Origin: a bacterium
GTDB taxonomy: Bacteria; Desulfobacterota; Binatia; DP-6
Assembly: GCA_026129405.1 (NCBI GenBank)
Contig: JAHCID010000005.1
Location: 248,001-312,000, forward strand
Direction: 5' to 3'
DNA length: 64,000 nt
Both the position numbers and the translations under genes were made by a program. Below are positions 44,791 through 55,493 of the stretch, one piece after another (the first letter of the stretch is position 1; every line of letters begins with the position of its first letter). The notes below the pieces were generated by a model. That model was not told the DNA's origin. It saw nothing but the letters and a program-made list of their open reading frames with translations, and did not search any database.

Positions 44791-45777
44791 CTACTCCGGG
44801 GCGTCGCGCAGGAAGCGGGCGGCGTCCTCGGGCGGCACCGGGTTCGTGTGCAGCCCGCTCTCCCACTCGAAGCCGGCGGTGGCGGCGAGGCGCGGGATCA
44901 CCTCGACGTGCCAGTGGAAGAAGGGGCTGTCGGCGTCGGCGAACGGCGCGGTGTGCAGGAGAACCGAGTAGGGCGGGTCGCCGAGGAGCGTGCGCATCCG
45001 GCGCAGGACGCCGCGCAGCGCCTTCGCGAGGTCGGCGTGCTCGATCGGGTCCGCGTTCTCGAAGGCGCCGAGGTGCCGGCGCGGCAGGATCCAGGTCTCG
45101 AACGGGAAGCGGGCCGCGAACGGCGCGAACGCCATCAGGTGGTCGGTCTCGAGGACGAGGCGGCTCTGCTCTTCCGTTTCCTGGTGCATGATGTCGCAGA
45201 AGAGGCAGCGCTCGCGGTAGTCGTGGTAGGCGCGCGCGTGGTGCAGCTCGTCGTTGAGACGCTGCGGGGGGATCGGCGTGGCCAGGAGCTGCGAGTGCGG
45301 ATGCTCGTGCATCGGGCCGCGGTCGAGGCCGTGCGTCTTCACCACCACCGCGGCGCGGAAGCGCGGATCGCGCTTCAGGTCGCGGATGCGCTCGCGCCAG
45401 GCGCCGATCACGTCCTCGACGACCTGGAGCGGCAGGCTCGCGAGCACGTCGTCGTGCTTCGGCGACTCGACGATGAGCTCGTGCGCTCCGACGCCGTTCA
45501 TGAGGTCGTAGAGGCCGTGTCCGCGACGCTCGAGATCGCCTTCGACGCGCAGCGAGGGGAACTTGTTGGGCACGACGCGTACGCGCCAGCCGTCGGCGGC
45601 GTCGCCGCCGACGGTCAGGATCGCGGGCGGCGTCTCCACCTCGTGGCCGCCGCAGAGCAGGCAGGGACCGCCGCGACGCTGGGGTCGCGCCTCGCGGAAG
45701 TCCTGGGGACGGCGCACACGTTCGGTATCGACGATCACCCAGCGACCGACGACGGGATCTCTACGTAGCTCGGGCAT
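44791..45777 (-). CDS. galT: Galactose-1-phosphate uridylyltransferase
   Basis: This protein has 328 residues. The N-terminus (MPELRRDPVVGRWVIV) is the usual GalT opening. The active site is HEHPHSQ (157-163), with His161 as the uridylylated nucleophile. FHWHVEVIPR near the end holds the second histidine set. Cys39/Cys42 (CLLC) and CLFC are probable zinc ligands. It converts galactose-1-phosphate and UDP-glucose to UDP-galactose; paired with glgA it may instead serve a related sugar-1-phosphate in glycogen metabolism. It starts 12 bases after lon. Confidence 0.9.
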   Translation of the reverse strand: MPELRRDPVVGRWVIVDTERVRRPQDFREARPQRRGGPCLLCGGHEVETPPAILTVGGDAADGWRVRVVPNKFPSLRVEGDLERRGHGLYDLMNGVGAHELIVESPKHDDVLASLPLQVVEDVIGAWRERIRDLKRDPRFRAAVVVKTHGLDRGPMHEHPHSQLLATPIPPQRLNDELHHARAYHDYRERCLFCDIMHQETEEQSRLVLETDHLMAFAPFAARFPFETWILPRRHLGAFENADPIEHADLAKALRGVLRRMRTLLGDPPYSVLLHTAPFADADSPFFHWHVEVIPRLAATAGFEWESGLHTNPVPPEDAARFLRDAPE

Positions 45778-45789
45778 GATGGAAGCGCT

Positions 45790-48225
<2,436 letters not shown>

Positions 48226-48238
48226 CGTCGGCGGGCGG

Positions 48239-48267
48239 ACTGTAACCCAGCCCCCTGACGCCGACAA
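48239..48267 (-). promoter_or_regulatory. lon promoter TTGTCG-N17-TACAGT
   Basis: TTGTCG (48262-48267) and TACAGT (48239-48244) on the minus strand are 17 bases apart; the ATG is 13 bases past the -10 box. No heat-shock type sequence was recognised. Confidence 0.55.
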
Positions 48268-48281
48268 GGTACGACGGCACC

Positions 48282-48311
48282 TCGACTCCGGTCGCGGGGC
48301 CCTGCTACGAT
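48282..48311 (+). promoter_or_regulatory. Promoter TCGACT-N18-TACGAT before the DUF2203 gene
   Basis: TACGAT (48306-48311) lies only 8 bases before the GTG at 48320, with TCGACT (48282-48287) as a -35-like box. A leaderless message is likely. Confidence 0.5.
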
Positions 48312-48319
48312 CGCCCACG

Positions 48320-48742
48320 GTGCAGGGGCGAAAGCTGTTCTCGCTGGAGGAAGCGAACGCGTGCGTCCCCCAGCTGGCGATGCGCGTCGAGCGCCTCCAA
48401 CGTGCGGCGTTGCGGCTCGAAGCGGAGCGCACCGGCCTCGCGCAGGAGCGCGGCGTCGACCCCGATCTCGTCGACACCGCCGACCTGCTGCGTGCGCGCC
48501 CCGCGGTCCGCATCCTGATCGAGGAGCTCGACGCGCTCGTCGGCGAGATCGAGGAGACCGGCGCGCAGCTGAAGGACGTGCGCCTCGGCCTCGTCGATTT
48601 CCCGCATCGGCGCGACGGCGAGGTGGTGCTCCTCTGCTGGCAGTTCGGCGAGCCCGAGGTCGCGTTCTGGCACGGCGAGGCCGACGGCTTCGCCGGTCGC
48701 CGGCCTCTGCCGGGCGCGCAGCGGGCGCGCTGGCTCCAGTAG
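48320..48742 (+). CDS. DUF2203 family protein
   Basis: This 140-residue protein starts at GTG. It opens with [15 protein letters not shown] and ends with [23 protein letters not shown] and [14 protein letters not shown], the conserved blocks of DUF2203. A helical middle part has coiled-coil character. The family is widespread in soil bacteria and uncharacterised. One base separates it from the HAD gene, so they form an operon. Confidence 0.85.
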   Translation: MQGRKLFSLEEANACVPQLAMRVERLQRAALRLEAERTGLAQERGVDPDLVDTADLLRARPAVRILIEELDALVGEIEETGAQLKDVRLGLVDFPHRRDGEVVLLCWQFGEPEVAFWHGEADGFAGRRPLPGAQRARWLQ

Positions 48743-48743
48743 C

Positions 48744-49487
48744 GTGTCGGCGTACCGCGGCGTCCTCTTCGACCTGTTCGGTACGCTCGTCCTGGTCGAC
48801 GAGAGCCGGCTGTCCGAGCTGACGATCGACGGTCGGACGACCCGCACGACGCTCGGCGACGTGGTGCCGCTCGTGCAGGAGCTGATTCCGGAGGTGGCGC
48901 CGGCGGCGCTGTGGCACGCGCTGCGCACCGTGTCCGCCGAGATGGCGGCGAGCCGCGAGGACACGCACGTCGAGCATCCGTCGCGCGAGCGCTTCCGGCG
49001 CGCGCTGGCGACGCTCGGTATCCACGGCGCGCACGGTGCCGAGGTGGCGGTCGCGCTCTCGCGCGCCCACATGCGCGGCATCGCCGCCGCGACGGTGTTC
49101 CCGCCGTCGCACGCGGCCGTGCTCGCGGCCGCGCGGCGCGACGGCCCGGTGGGTGTGGTGTCGAACTTCGACGACACCGCGACCGCGTACGAGATACTCC
49201 GCCGCCACGGCATCCTGCCGCACCTCGCGACCGTCGTCGTCTCCGAGGCGGTCGGCGTGCGCAAGCCGCATCCCGCGATCGTGCGCGAGGCGCTCCGCTG
49301 CGTCGGCGTGGCCGCGTCCGAGGCGCTCTTCGTCGGCGACACGCTGGGTGAGGACGTTGCGGCGGCGGTCGCGGCCGGGGTCGACGCCGCGTGGATCGAT
49401 CGGCACGGCCGCGGCGTTCCCGCCGGGACGCCGCCGCCGCGCTACGTGCTGCACGCGTTGCCCGACCTGCTGCCCGTGCTGGCATGA
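48744..49487 (+). CDS. HAD-superfamily hydrolase
   Basis: This 247-residue protein starts at GTG. The HAD motifs are [10 protein letters not shown] (motif I), VVSNFDD (motif II), VRKPHPAI (motif III) and FVGDTLGED (motif IV). The large helical cap (30-110) places it with haloacid dehalogenase-like or phosphatase subfamilies; substrate unknown. It overlaps the next gene in ATGA. Confidence 0.8.
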   Translation: MSAYRGVLFDLFGTLVLVDESRLSELTIDGRTTRTTLGDVVPLVQELIPEVAPAALWHALRTVSAEMAASREDTHVEHPSRERFRRALATLGIHGAHGAEVAVALSRAHMRGIAAATVFPPSHAAVLAAARRDGPVGVVSNFDDTATAYEILRRHGILPHLATVVVSEAVGVRKPHPAIVREALRCVGVAASEALFVGDTLGEDVAAAVAAGVDAAWIDRHGRGVPAGTPPPRYVLHALPDLLPVLA

Positions 49488-49981
49488 GCCGGCCGCTCCA
49501 GATCGCCGTCGCGGGCGGGGGAACGTGCGGACCGCGGGCGGCCCGCCAGGCGGAGACGCTCGGCCGCGCGCTCGCCGAGGGCGGGGCGGTCGTGATCTGC
49601 GGCGGGCTCGGCGGCGCGATGGCCGCGGTGTCGCGCGGGGCGCGTGCGGCGGGCGGGCTCGTGGTCGGGCTCCTGCCGGGCTACGCGCACGCCGACGGCA
49701 ACCCGTGGCTCGGCGTCGCGCTGCCGACGGGGATCGGCCACGCGCGCAACGTCCTGGTCGCGGCGGCGGGTGACGTCCTCGTCGCGCTGCCGGGCGCGCA
49801 CGGGACGCTCTCGGAGATCGCGCTCGCGCGCGTGCTCGGGCGACCCGTCGTGGTGCTGGGCGGCCGCGTGCCCGTGGCGGGCGTGGTGCGGGCGCGCTCG
49901 CCGGAGGACGCCGCACGCCGGGCGCTGCGCCTCGCCGCTACAGGCGGCGCGGCGAGGGCGAGCCGGACGCGCCGCGCTTGA
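49484..49981 (+). CDS. LOG/TIGR00725-like nucleotide-binding protein
   Basis: This 165-residue Rossmann-type protein has IAVAGGG near the start, [15 protein letters not shown] and [14 protein letters not shown]. The last is a variant of the PGGxGTxxE signature that in LOG proteins releases cytokinin base or ribose-5-phosphate from nucleotides; here His replaces a glycine. Enzymatic activity is uncertain. The final 44 bases overlap the convergent cyclo-ligase gene. Confidence 0.75.
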   Translation: MSRPLQIAVAGGGTCGPRAARQAETLGRALAEGGAVVICGGLGGAMAAVSRGARAAGGLVVGLLPGYAHADGNPWLGVALPTGIGHARNVLVAAAGDVLVALPGAHGTLSEIALARVLGRPVVVLGGRVPVAGVVRARSPEDAARRALRLAATGGAARASRTRRA

Positions 49982-50678
49982 GGCGCTTGCGCAGCAGCGG
50001 GATGGCATTGATGCGCAGCGCTCGGAGGAGGTCCCAGTAGATGCCGCGTGGGCGCGGGTGCGCCGGTCGCGTGGCGATCACCTCGGTCGGCGTGACCAGG
50101 AAGTCGACCGGCAGGTCGTGCGGCAGCATCGCGATGCGTTCGCCGAGGATCTGCACCGGGTGGACCGTCGTCAGGATGGGCGTCGACTCGCGGACCTTGC
50201 CCTCCTCGCGCAGGAGGCCATACTCGAGGTCGCAGTAGCCGCCGCCCTTGCCGAGCCGGGCGCCGTCGCGGCCGACCGCCACCGAGCCGCAGACGACGAG
50301 GTCGATCGGCCGCATCTCGCGCGGCGACACCGCGCGCCCGTACTTGCAGGCGCCGGCGATGCTGGCGGCGAGCGCGGCGCGGCGGCCGAAGCGCTGCGGA
50401 TCGATCTCGATGAAGCACTTCTCGGTCCGCAGCTGCGGCACCGCCATGTAGACGATCTTGCCCTCGAGGAGGGCGAGGCGTCTCACCGGCAGCTGGGGCG
50501 CGTCGGGATTGATCTTGACGACGAGCGCGCGACGCCAGACGGCCATCTCACGGAGCAGCTGTGCGGCCTGCTCGGCACCCTCGAAGTTGGGGATGCGTCC
50601 GGGTGCCCAGGGGAAGCGACCGACGCCTTCGCGCTCAATCGTCTTCCAGACCTTCTGGCGGATCTCCGCCTTCGTCAT
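49938..50678 (-). CDS. 5-formyltetrahydrofolate cyclo-ligase family protein
   Basis: This protein has 246 residues from ATG 50678 (MTKAEIRQKVWKTIEREG); an ATG 42 bases upstream would deepen the overlap with trmI. It has RIPNFEGAEQAA and the ATP/folate-binding block VGRDGARLGKGGGYCDLEYG. It is closest in pattern to the MTHFSD-like branch rather than classic YgfA/Fau, so folate activity is likely but not certain. It lies at the end of the ttuB-ttuA-trmI operon, overlapping trmI by 44 bases. Confidence 0.75.
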   Translation of the reverse strand: MTKAEIRQKVWKTIEREGVGRFPWAPGRIPNFEGAEQAAQLLREMAVWRRALVVKINPDAPQLPVRRLALLEGKIVYMAVPQLRTEKCFIEIDPQRFGRRAALAASIAGACKYGRAVSPREMRPIDLVVCGSVAVGRDGARLGKGGGYCDLEYGLLREEGKVRESTPILTTVHPVQILGERIAMLPHDLPVDFLVTPTEVIATRPAHPRPRGIYWDLLRALRINAIPLLRKRLKRGASGSPSPRRL

Positions 50679-51570
50679 CACGCGCTGGCCCCGCCGCGCG
50701 AGTGCGGCCGTCCCGTTCATCGGTACCGTAGGGGTCCCGGGGAGTCAATTCGGAACGCAGGTTCGCGCCGTCGGCGAGGCGCCGTGCGAAGACGAGGAAG
50801 CCGGTATGGGCGACCATCCGATGCTCGGGCCGCAGGCTGCGACCGCCGACGTGCCAGTGGCGCAGCATGGTCTCGAAGGCCTCGACGGCGCCGAAGCGGC
50901 CGTCGGCGCGGAGGGCGTCGACCAGGCTCTTCACCTGGAGCGCGGTCGGCACGAAGCCGGTGAAGCTGCCGCCCGGGCGCAGGGCGTCGGCGGCGTGGGG
51001 CAGCAGCTGCCAGGGCTCGGCGAGATCGACCACGATGCGGTCGACGTCGCGCTCGACGAGGCCGGCGAGGGCGTCCTGCACGCGGAGCGTCCAGTTCGGG
51101 GTCGGGCCGTGGAAGCGGGCGACGTTCTCGCGCGCCATCGCCGCGAAGTCCTCCCGCAGCTCGTACGACACCAGGCGGCCGCCCGGGCCGACGGCGTGGA
51201 GCAGGGCGAGCGTCAGCGCCGCCGGGCCGGTGCCGATCTCGAGCACGGTGTCGCCAGGGACGATGCCGGTCCACAGGATGATCGGCCCGACGTCCTTGGG
51301 ATAGATCGGCTGGGCCTGGCGGGGGAGGCTCGGGATCAGCTGCGCGTAGGTCGGCCGCAGGACGAGCAGACGCTCGCCGGTCGGCAGGTCGACGCTCGTC
51401 CCCTCGGGGCGGCCGATCAGGAGATCACATGCGAGCGGCATGCCGCGCACGGTGATGCGGCCGCCGCGGCGCAAGGTGCGCAGGTAGGTGCGATCCTTGC
51501 GGTCGATCAGCAGGACGGCGTCGCGGTCGGCGAGCGCCGCCGCGTCCGTTCGCGCCTCGGGCACGCTCAC
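50635..51570 (-). CDS. trmI: tRNA (adenine-58-N1)-methyltransferase
   Basis: This protein has 311 residues from a GTG that overlaps the ttuA stop (GTGA). SAM motif I is VLEIGTGPAALTLAL. QPIYPKDVGPII and the later LVSYELREDFA, VDLAEPWQLL blocks match TrmI. It methylates A58 in the T-loop of tRNA, and in thermophiles this mark promotes 2-thiolation of T54 by TtuA. Its linkage to ttuA and ttuB supports that pathway here. The C-terminal tail after FARRLADG is poorly conserved. Confidence 0.88.
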   Translation of the reverse strand: MSVPEARTDAAALADRDAVLLIDRKDRTYLRTLRRGGRITVRGMPLACDLLIGRPEGTSVDLPTGERLLVLRPTYAQLIPSLPRQAQPIYPKDVGPIILWTGIVPGDTVLEIGTGPAALTLALLHAVGPGGRLVSYELREDFAAMARENVARFHGPTPNWTLRVQDALAGLVERDVDRIVVDLAEPWQLLPHAADALRPGGSFTGFVPTALQVKSLVDALRADGRFGAVEAFETMLRHWHVGGRSLRPEHRMVAHTGFLVFARRLADGANLRSELTPRDPYGTDERDGRTRAAGPARDDEGGDPPEGLEDD

Positions 51571-52502
51571 GCCGACGCCGCGTGCCGGGCGCGCTTGCGC
51601 GCCACTTCGTCGACCAGCTTGCAGTACGCGCAGCGCGCGCCCCACGACGGCATGCCGCAGCTCTCGCAGGTGGACGGGGCCGACTCGGTGGCCGCCTGGG
51701 CGGCGGCGAACGCTGGTTGGCCGACGCGCAGGAAGTCACGCACGAAGGCCTGCTTGCTTCCGGGGCTCGCGGCCTCGAGACGGTTCAGGACGTCCTTGTG
51801 CGCGAGCTGCGTCGCACCCGCCGCGTTCGGGCACTCGTCGACGACGTAGTCGATGCCGCGCATGAAGGCATAGACCGCGGTCTCGTACTCCGAAAGGAGA
51901 TGCAGCGGCTTCGCCTTGCGTACGAAACGCGGATGCGACGGCTCCAGCACCGGGCGCTGCCGGGCCAGGTGGTCGACCTGCCAGTGGAGGACGTTGCCGA
52001 GCAGGCGTGCGGCCTCGTCGTCGAGGTTGTGGCCGGTGACGAGGACGTCGAACTCGCCGCCGTACGCGGCCTCGTCGAAGAAGTGGCGCTTCAGCATGCC
52101 GCAGGCGGAGCAGGCGGAGCGGTTCGTGAGCGCGGCGACGCCGGGGATGTCGAGCCCCGGTCCCTCGTCGGCCAGCGTCACGATGCGCAGCTCGAGGTCG
52201 TGGGCGCGCGCGAACGCCTCGCACAGGGCCTGCGAGCGTGCGGAGTACTCGCCGATGCCCTGGGCGAGGTAGAGGCCGGTGGTCTTGTGTCCGAGGCGCA
52301 CGAGCACGTCCCAGAGGGCGAGGCTGTCCTTGCCGCCCGAGACGGCAACCAGCACGCGGTCGTCGGGCCCGAACATGCGTCCCCTGTGGATCGCGCGCTC
52401 GACCTGACGCGGGAACCACTCGAGGTAGCACGGCCGGCAGAAGCCCGCGTTGTGCGCGCGCAGATGCACCTCGGCGCGCGTCCGGCAGCGCACGCACTTC
52501 AC
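51567..52502 (-). CDS. ttuA: tRNA 2-thiolation ATPase TtuA-like (PP-loop)
   Basis: This protein has 311 residues from a GTG overlapping the ttuB stop. Four N-terminal cysteines (Cys3, Cys6, Cys22, Cys25) and four C-terminal ones (Cys279, 282, 291, 294) form two zinc sites. The PP-loop is SGGKDS (55-60). Cys131, Cys134 and Cys224 fall where the Fe-S ligands of TtuA (near 130, 133, 222) are known. It activates tRNA uridine and transfers sulfur delivered by the ubiquitin-like protein TtuB. TtcA and eukaryotic Ncs6 are relatives, but the adjacent ttuB favours TtuA. Confidence 0.85.
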   Translation of the reverse strand: MKCVRCRTRAEVHLRAHNAGFCRPCYLEWFPRQVERAIHRGRMFGPDDRVLVAVSGGKDSLALWDVLVRLGHKTTGLYLAQGIGEYSARSQALCEAFARAHDLELRIVTLADEGPGLDIPGVAALTNRSACSACGMLKRHFFDEAAYGGEFDVLVTGHNLDDEAARLLGNVLHWQVDHLARQRPVLEPSHPRFVRKAKPLHLLSEYETAVYAFMRGIDYVVDECPNAAGATQLAHKDVLNRLEAASPGSKQAFVRDFLRVGQPAFAAAQAATESAPSTCESCGMPSWGARCAYCKLVDEVARKRARHAASA

Positions 52503-52699
52503 AGGGCGCCTCCGGAGATGACGGCGCGGATCTCGAGCTCGTCGTCCTCCTCCACCATCTCGCCGTCGGTGAGGAGCTCGTCGCGGCGGATCACCATCGC
52601 GGTATTGGGCAGGACGCCGAGCTCGCCGAGCAGGCGTCCCACGGTGCGGCGTCCGTGGATCTCGACCGTGCGACGCTCCGGTAGCAGCAGGACCCGCAT
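52499..52699 (-). CDS. ttuB: Ubiquitin-like sulfur carrier, TtuB/MoaD/ThiS type
   Basis: This 66-residue protein begins MRVLLLPERRTVEIHG and has the beta-grasp pattern through DELLTDGEMVEEDDELEI. It ends ISGGAL: the diglycine used for thiocarboxylate formation is followed by two extra residues, which would have to be trimmed. ATG 52699 is favoured by the family start; the open frame continues upstream to 52801 without a better site. A promoter sits at 52711-52739. No E1-like activator (TtuC/MoeB) is in the window. Confidence 0.8.
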   Translation of the reverse strand: MRVLLLPERRTVEIHGRRTVGRLLGELGVLPNTAMVIRRDELLTDGEMVEEDDELEIRAVISGGAL

Positions 52700-52710
52700 G
52701 ACGTGCGGCC

Positions 52711-52739
52711 CGGCTACCACGGGGTCCTGGACGCCACAA
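52711..52739 (-). promoter_or_regulatory. ttuB operon promoter TTGTGG-N17-TAGCCG
   Basis: TTGTGG (52734-52739) and TAGCCG (52711-52716) on the minus strand are 17 bases apart, with 11 bases to the ATG. The -10 box equals that at 23846. Confidence 0.5.
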
Positions 52740-52777
52740 GGCGGTCGCGCCCGGCCGGCGTCGCGCCCGCCCGCACC

Positions 52778-52806
52778 TTGACAGGGTGCAACCTCGCCCA
52801 TAGAAG
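52778..52806 (+). promoter_or_regulatory. Promoter TTGACA-N17-TAGAAG
   Basis: TTGACA (52778-52783) and TAGAAG (52801-52806) drive the zinc-ribbon genes; the ATG at 52843 is 36 bases downstream. It is divergent from the ttuB promoter, with the two -35 boxes about 38 bases apart. Confidence 0.65.
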
Positions 52807-52842
52807 ACCGAAATTCCGCTCCAGCGCGGGGCGACCGAGATC

Positions 52843-53013
52843 ATGGCAGAGAAGAAAGCGAAGACCGCGGAGAAGGGTGGCGACGCAGGCCGCAAGGTCG
52901 TGTGTCCCGAGTGTGGTGCCGAGTGCCGCGTCGTGCAGCAGGTCGGCGCCGGTCCGCGCGGGTTCTTCTGGACCTGCGACAAGGCCTGCGGCTTCTCTCG
53001 ACGCACCCGCTGA
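52843..53013 (+). CDS. Small zinc-ribbon protein
   Basis: This 56-residue protein begins MAEKKAKTAEKGG, a lysine-rich tail. A four-cysteine ribbon follows: VVCPECGAECR, then WTCDKACGFSRR. The basic ends suggest nucleic-acid or ribosome binding. It ends 23 bases before another Cys-motif gene with a strong ribosome site, and both sit under one promoter. No named family. Confidence 0.7.
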   Translation: MAEKKAKTAEKGGDAGRKVVCPECGAECRVVQQVGAGPRGFFWTCDKACGFSRRTR

Positions 53014-53036
53014 GAGCCGTACGGAAGGAGCCACGC

Positions 53037-53417
53037 ATGGCGCGTGCGCGGAAGGGCGACAAGGGCTCCAGCTCCAAGTCCAAGGCGACGGGCCTCTTCG
53101 ACGAGGAGGAGTCCGGCGGCGACGAGACCGAAGAGGAGCTGCCGAAGGACGAGGCCGGGCGGCGCAAGATCAAGCGGCAGTACGAGGAGCTGCTCGGTAT
53201 CCGCATCGAGAAGCTCAAGGGCCGCATCCTCAATCGTGAGCGCATCAACAAGACGATCGAGGGCATCTACTTCATCTGCGCCAACTGCAAGAAGGTCTGT
53301 CACAACATCGACGACGGCCTCGTCGAGGATCCGAACAACGTGAACAACCTCTGCACCGCGTGCGCGACCGCCAAGGAGCCGCGCGGCGGCAAGGGCGGCA
53401 AGAACGCCGCCGCCTGA
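53037..53417 (+). CDS. Zinc-binding four-Cys protein with charged N-terminus
   Basis: This protein has 126 residues from an ATG with GGAAGGAG 6 bases upstream. A Lys/Ser-rich start and acidic patch (DEEESGGDETEEELP) lead to a helical segment (IRIEKLKGRILNRERINKTI). CANCKKVC and LCTAC then form a treble-clef or ribbon-like site, followed by a glycine/lysine tail. It probably binds nucleic acid or a protein partner. Unrecognised family, likely cotranscribed with the preceding zinc ribbon. Confidence 0.75.
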   Translation: MARARKGDKGSSSKSKATGLFDEEESGGDETEEELPKDEAGRRKIKRQYEELLGIRIEKLKGRILNRERINKTIEGIYFICANCKKVCHNIDDGLVEDPNNVNNLCTACATAKEPRGGKGGKNAAA

Positions 53418-53424
53418 TCGGCGC

Positions 53425-54327
53425 TCAGCCGATCCCGAGCGTCGCCGCGAGCGCGGCGAGATCGTCCGGCAGGGGCGACCAGAACGACCACGCCGCGGCG
53501 CCGTCGCGCGAGGGCAGCGTCACACCGGCCGCGTGCAGCGCGTGACGCGTGAGCGGCAGGGCCGCGGCGACGCCGCCGTAGCGCGCATCGCCGACGACGG
53601 GGCAGCCGAGCGCGGCGAGGTGTGCGCGCACCTGGTGCGTGACGCCGGTGCGGATGGTCACGCCGACCAGCGCGGCGGCGTCCGCGCGGCGCAGCGTCGT
53701 GACCTCGCTGCGCGCCTCCCAGGCGCGGTCGCCCGGGCGCGCGACGCGCATGCGGCCGCGGATGCTGCGGTCGTGTGCGAGAGCGTGCGTCACCGTCGTC
53801 GTCGCGGGCGGCGTGCCCGTGACCAGCGCGAGATATCGCTTGGTCACGCTGCCGCGCGCGAATGCGGCGCGCAGGCGATCGTGCGCCGCGGCGTGTCGCG
53901 CCGCGACGAGGAGCCCGGACGTCCCGGTGTCGAGCCGGTGCACGAGGCCGCTGGCGAGGGCGTCGCCGACCGCGGCGGTCTCGGGGAAGCGCGCGGCGAG
54001 GAATGCCGCCACCGTGCCCGTCTGGCGCGGATCGAGCGCGTGGCCTCGCATGCCGCCCGGCTTGGCGACGACGACGAGGTCGCGCTCGACGTGCAGGACG
54101 TCGACCGCGAGGTCGGGCTCGGGATGCAGCCCGTCGAGAGGCGGCAGGGTGACGACGTCGCCGGCGACGAGCCGTGCGCCCTTCGCGGTGCGACGACCGT
54201 TGACGCGCACGGAGCCGTCCGCCACGAGCGCGCGCAGGACGCGACGCGAGCAGCCGAGCGCCGCGCGCGCGAGGAACGCGTCGAGACGCATCGGCGCGTC
54301 GACGCGGAGCGTGCGGGCGGCGGACAT
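53425..54327 (-). CDS. RluA-family pseudouridine synthase
   Basis: This 300-residue protein has an N-terminal S4-like RNA-binding domain (MRLDAFLARAALGCSRRVLR), then the catalytic motif HRLDTGTSGLL with Asp133, and GVTHQVRAHLAALGCPVVGD. It converts uridine to pseudouridine in rRNA or tRNA; RluC, RluD or a tRNA enzyme cannot be told apart. A TTGACA (54359-54364) lies 17 bases before TGTCGT, only 8 bases from the ATG. Confidence 0.88.
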   Translation of the reverse strand: MSAARTLRVDAPMRLDAFLARAALGCSRRVLRALVADGSVRVNGRRTAKGARLVAGDVVTLPPLDGLHPEPDLAVDVLHVERDLVVVAKPGGMRGHALDPRQTGTVAAFLAARFPETAAVGDALASGLVHRLDTGTSGLLVAARHAAAHDRLRAAFARGSVTKRYLALVTGTPPATTTVTHALAHDRSIRGRMRVARPGDRAWEARSEVTTLRRADAAALVGVTIRTGVTHQVRAHLAALGCPVVGDARYGGVAAALPLTRHALHAAGVTLPSRDGAAAWSFWSPLPDDLAALAATLGIG

Positions 54328-54369
54328 GCGTGGCGACGACAGCGGCGTCGTCGCGGACTGTCAAGCGCC

Positions 54370-54398
54370 TTGCTTTTCACCCGACGCGTGCCTACACG
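54370..54398 (+). promoter_or_regulatory. Promoter TTGCTT-N17-TACACG
   Basis: TTGCTT (54370-54375) and TACACG (54393-54398) precede the ATG at 54420 by 21 bases. Confidence 0.5.
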
Positions 54399-54419
54399 GA
54401 TCGCGGGCGGCGCCTCCGG

Positions 54420-55493
54420 ATGACACGCCAGTCGGGCACATCACGCGTTGCCGTCGTGCTGGCGGGCGGCTCAGGCACCCGCTTCTGGCCGCGCAGCCGG
54501 GCACGCGCGCCGAAGCAGCTGCTGGCGCTCGGCGGACGGCGCACGCTGCTCCAGGAAACGGTGCGGCGGCTGCGCCCGCTCGTGGGTACGCGCGGCGTGT
54601 GGGTGGTCACCGGACGCGCGCACGCCGCCGCGGTGCGGCGACAGCTCCCCGGGTTGGAAGCCGCGCGCGTCGTCGTCGAGCCGCAGGGGCGCAACACCGC
54701 GGCGGCGATCGCTCTCGCCGCGTTGCGCATGGAGGCGTGCACGCCCGACGCCGTCATGATCGTCGCGCCGTCGGACCACGTCGTCGGCGACGCGCCGGCG
54801 CTCCGGCGCGCGCTCGAGACCGCCTGTCGCGTGGCGGCCCGCCACGAGGCGCTGGTGACGATCGGTATCCCGCCGACGCATCCCGAGACCGGCTTCGGCT
54901 ATGTGCGGCCGGGTGCGCCGATCGGCCGCGGCGCGGCCGGGGCACGATGGGCGAAGGGCTTCGTCGAGAAGCCGCCGGCGGTGACGGCGCGCCGTCTCGT
55001 CGCGGGCGGCGCGCTCTGGAACGGTGGCATCTTCGTCTGGCGGACCCGCGTCATCCTCGAGGCGCTGCGGGCGCATCTGCCGGCAGTGACGGCGCCGCTC
55101 GAGACGGCGCTGGCGCGGGGAGGCCCGCGTGCGCTCGCGGCGGCGTATCGCCGCGTGCCTGCGGTCTCGATCGACCACGGCGTCCTGGAGCGCGCCGAGC
55201 GGGTGGCGGTCGTGCCGGCGCGCTGCGGCTGGAACGACGTCGGCAGCTGGGCGGCGCTCGAGGCGCTGTGGCGCGACGGCGACGTCAACGCGGTGCGCGG
55301 CCGGACGGTGATGGTCGACAGCCGCGGGTGCGTCGTCGATGGTGGGCGGCGGCTCGTCGCCGTGCTCGGCGTCGACGATCTGGTCGTCGTCGATGCGCCC
55401 GACGCGCTCCTGGTGTGTGCGAAGGATCGCGCGCAGGATGTGCGGCTCGTCGTCGCCGAGCTGCGGCGACGCAACCTGGAGCGCTACCTGTGA
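54420..55493 (+). CDS. manC: Mannose-1-phosphate guanylyltransferase
   Basis: This protein has 357 residues from ATG 54420; an upstream GTG at 54330 would collide with the divergent synthase start. The nucleotidyltransferase signature is LAGGSGTRFWPRSR, followed by PKQLL, and FVEKP marks the sugar-phosphate site. NDVGSWAALEALW is typical of GDP-mannose pyrophosphorylases. It makes GDP-mannose for glycans; it lacks the C-terminal isomerase domain of bifunctional ManC. It overlaps plsB in GTGA. Confidence 0.88.
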   Translation: MTRQSGTSRVAVVLAGGSGTRFWPRSRARAPKQLLALGGRRTLLQETVRRLRPLVGTRGVWVVTGRAHAAAVRRQLPGLEAARVVVEPQGRNTAAAIALAALRMEACTPDAVMIVAPSDHVVGDAPALRRALETACRVAARHEALVTIGIPPTHPETGFGYVRPGAPIGRGAAGARWAKGFVEKPPAVTARRLVAGGALWNGGIFVWRTRVILEALRAHLPAVTAPLETALARGGPRALAAAYRRVPAVSIDHGVLERAERVAVVPARCGWNDVGSWAALEALWRDGDVNAVRGRTVMVDSRGCVVDGGRRLVAVLGVDDLVVVDAPDALLVCAKDRAQDVRLVVAELRRRNLERYL

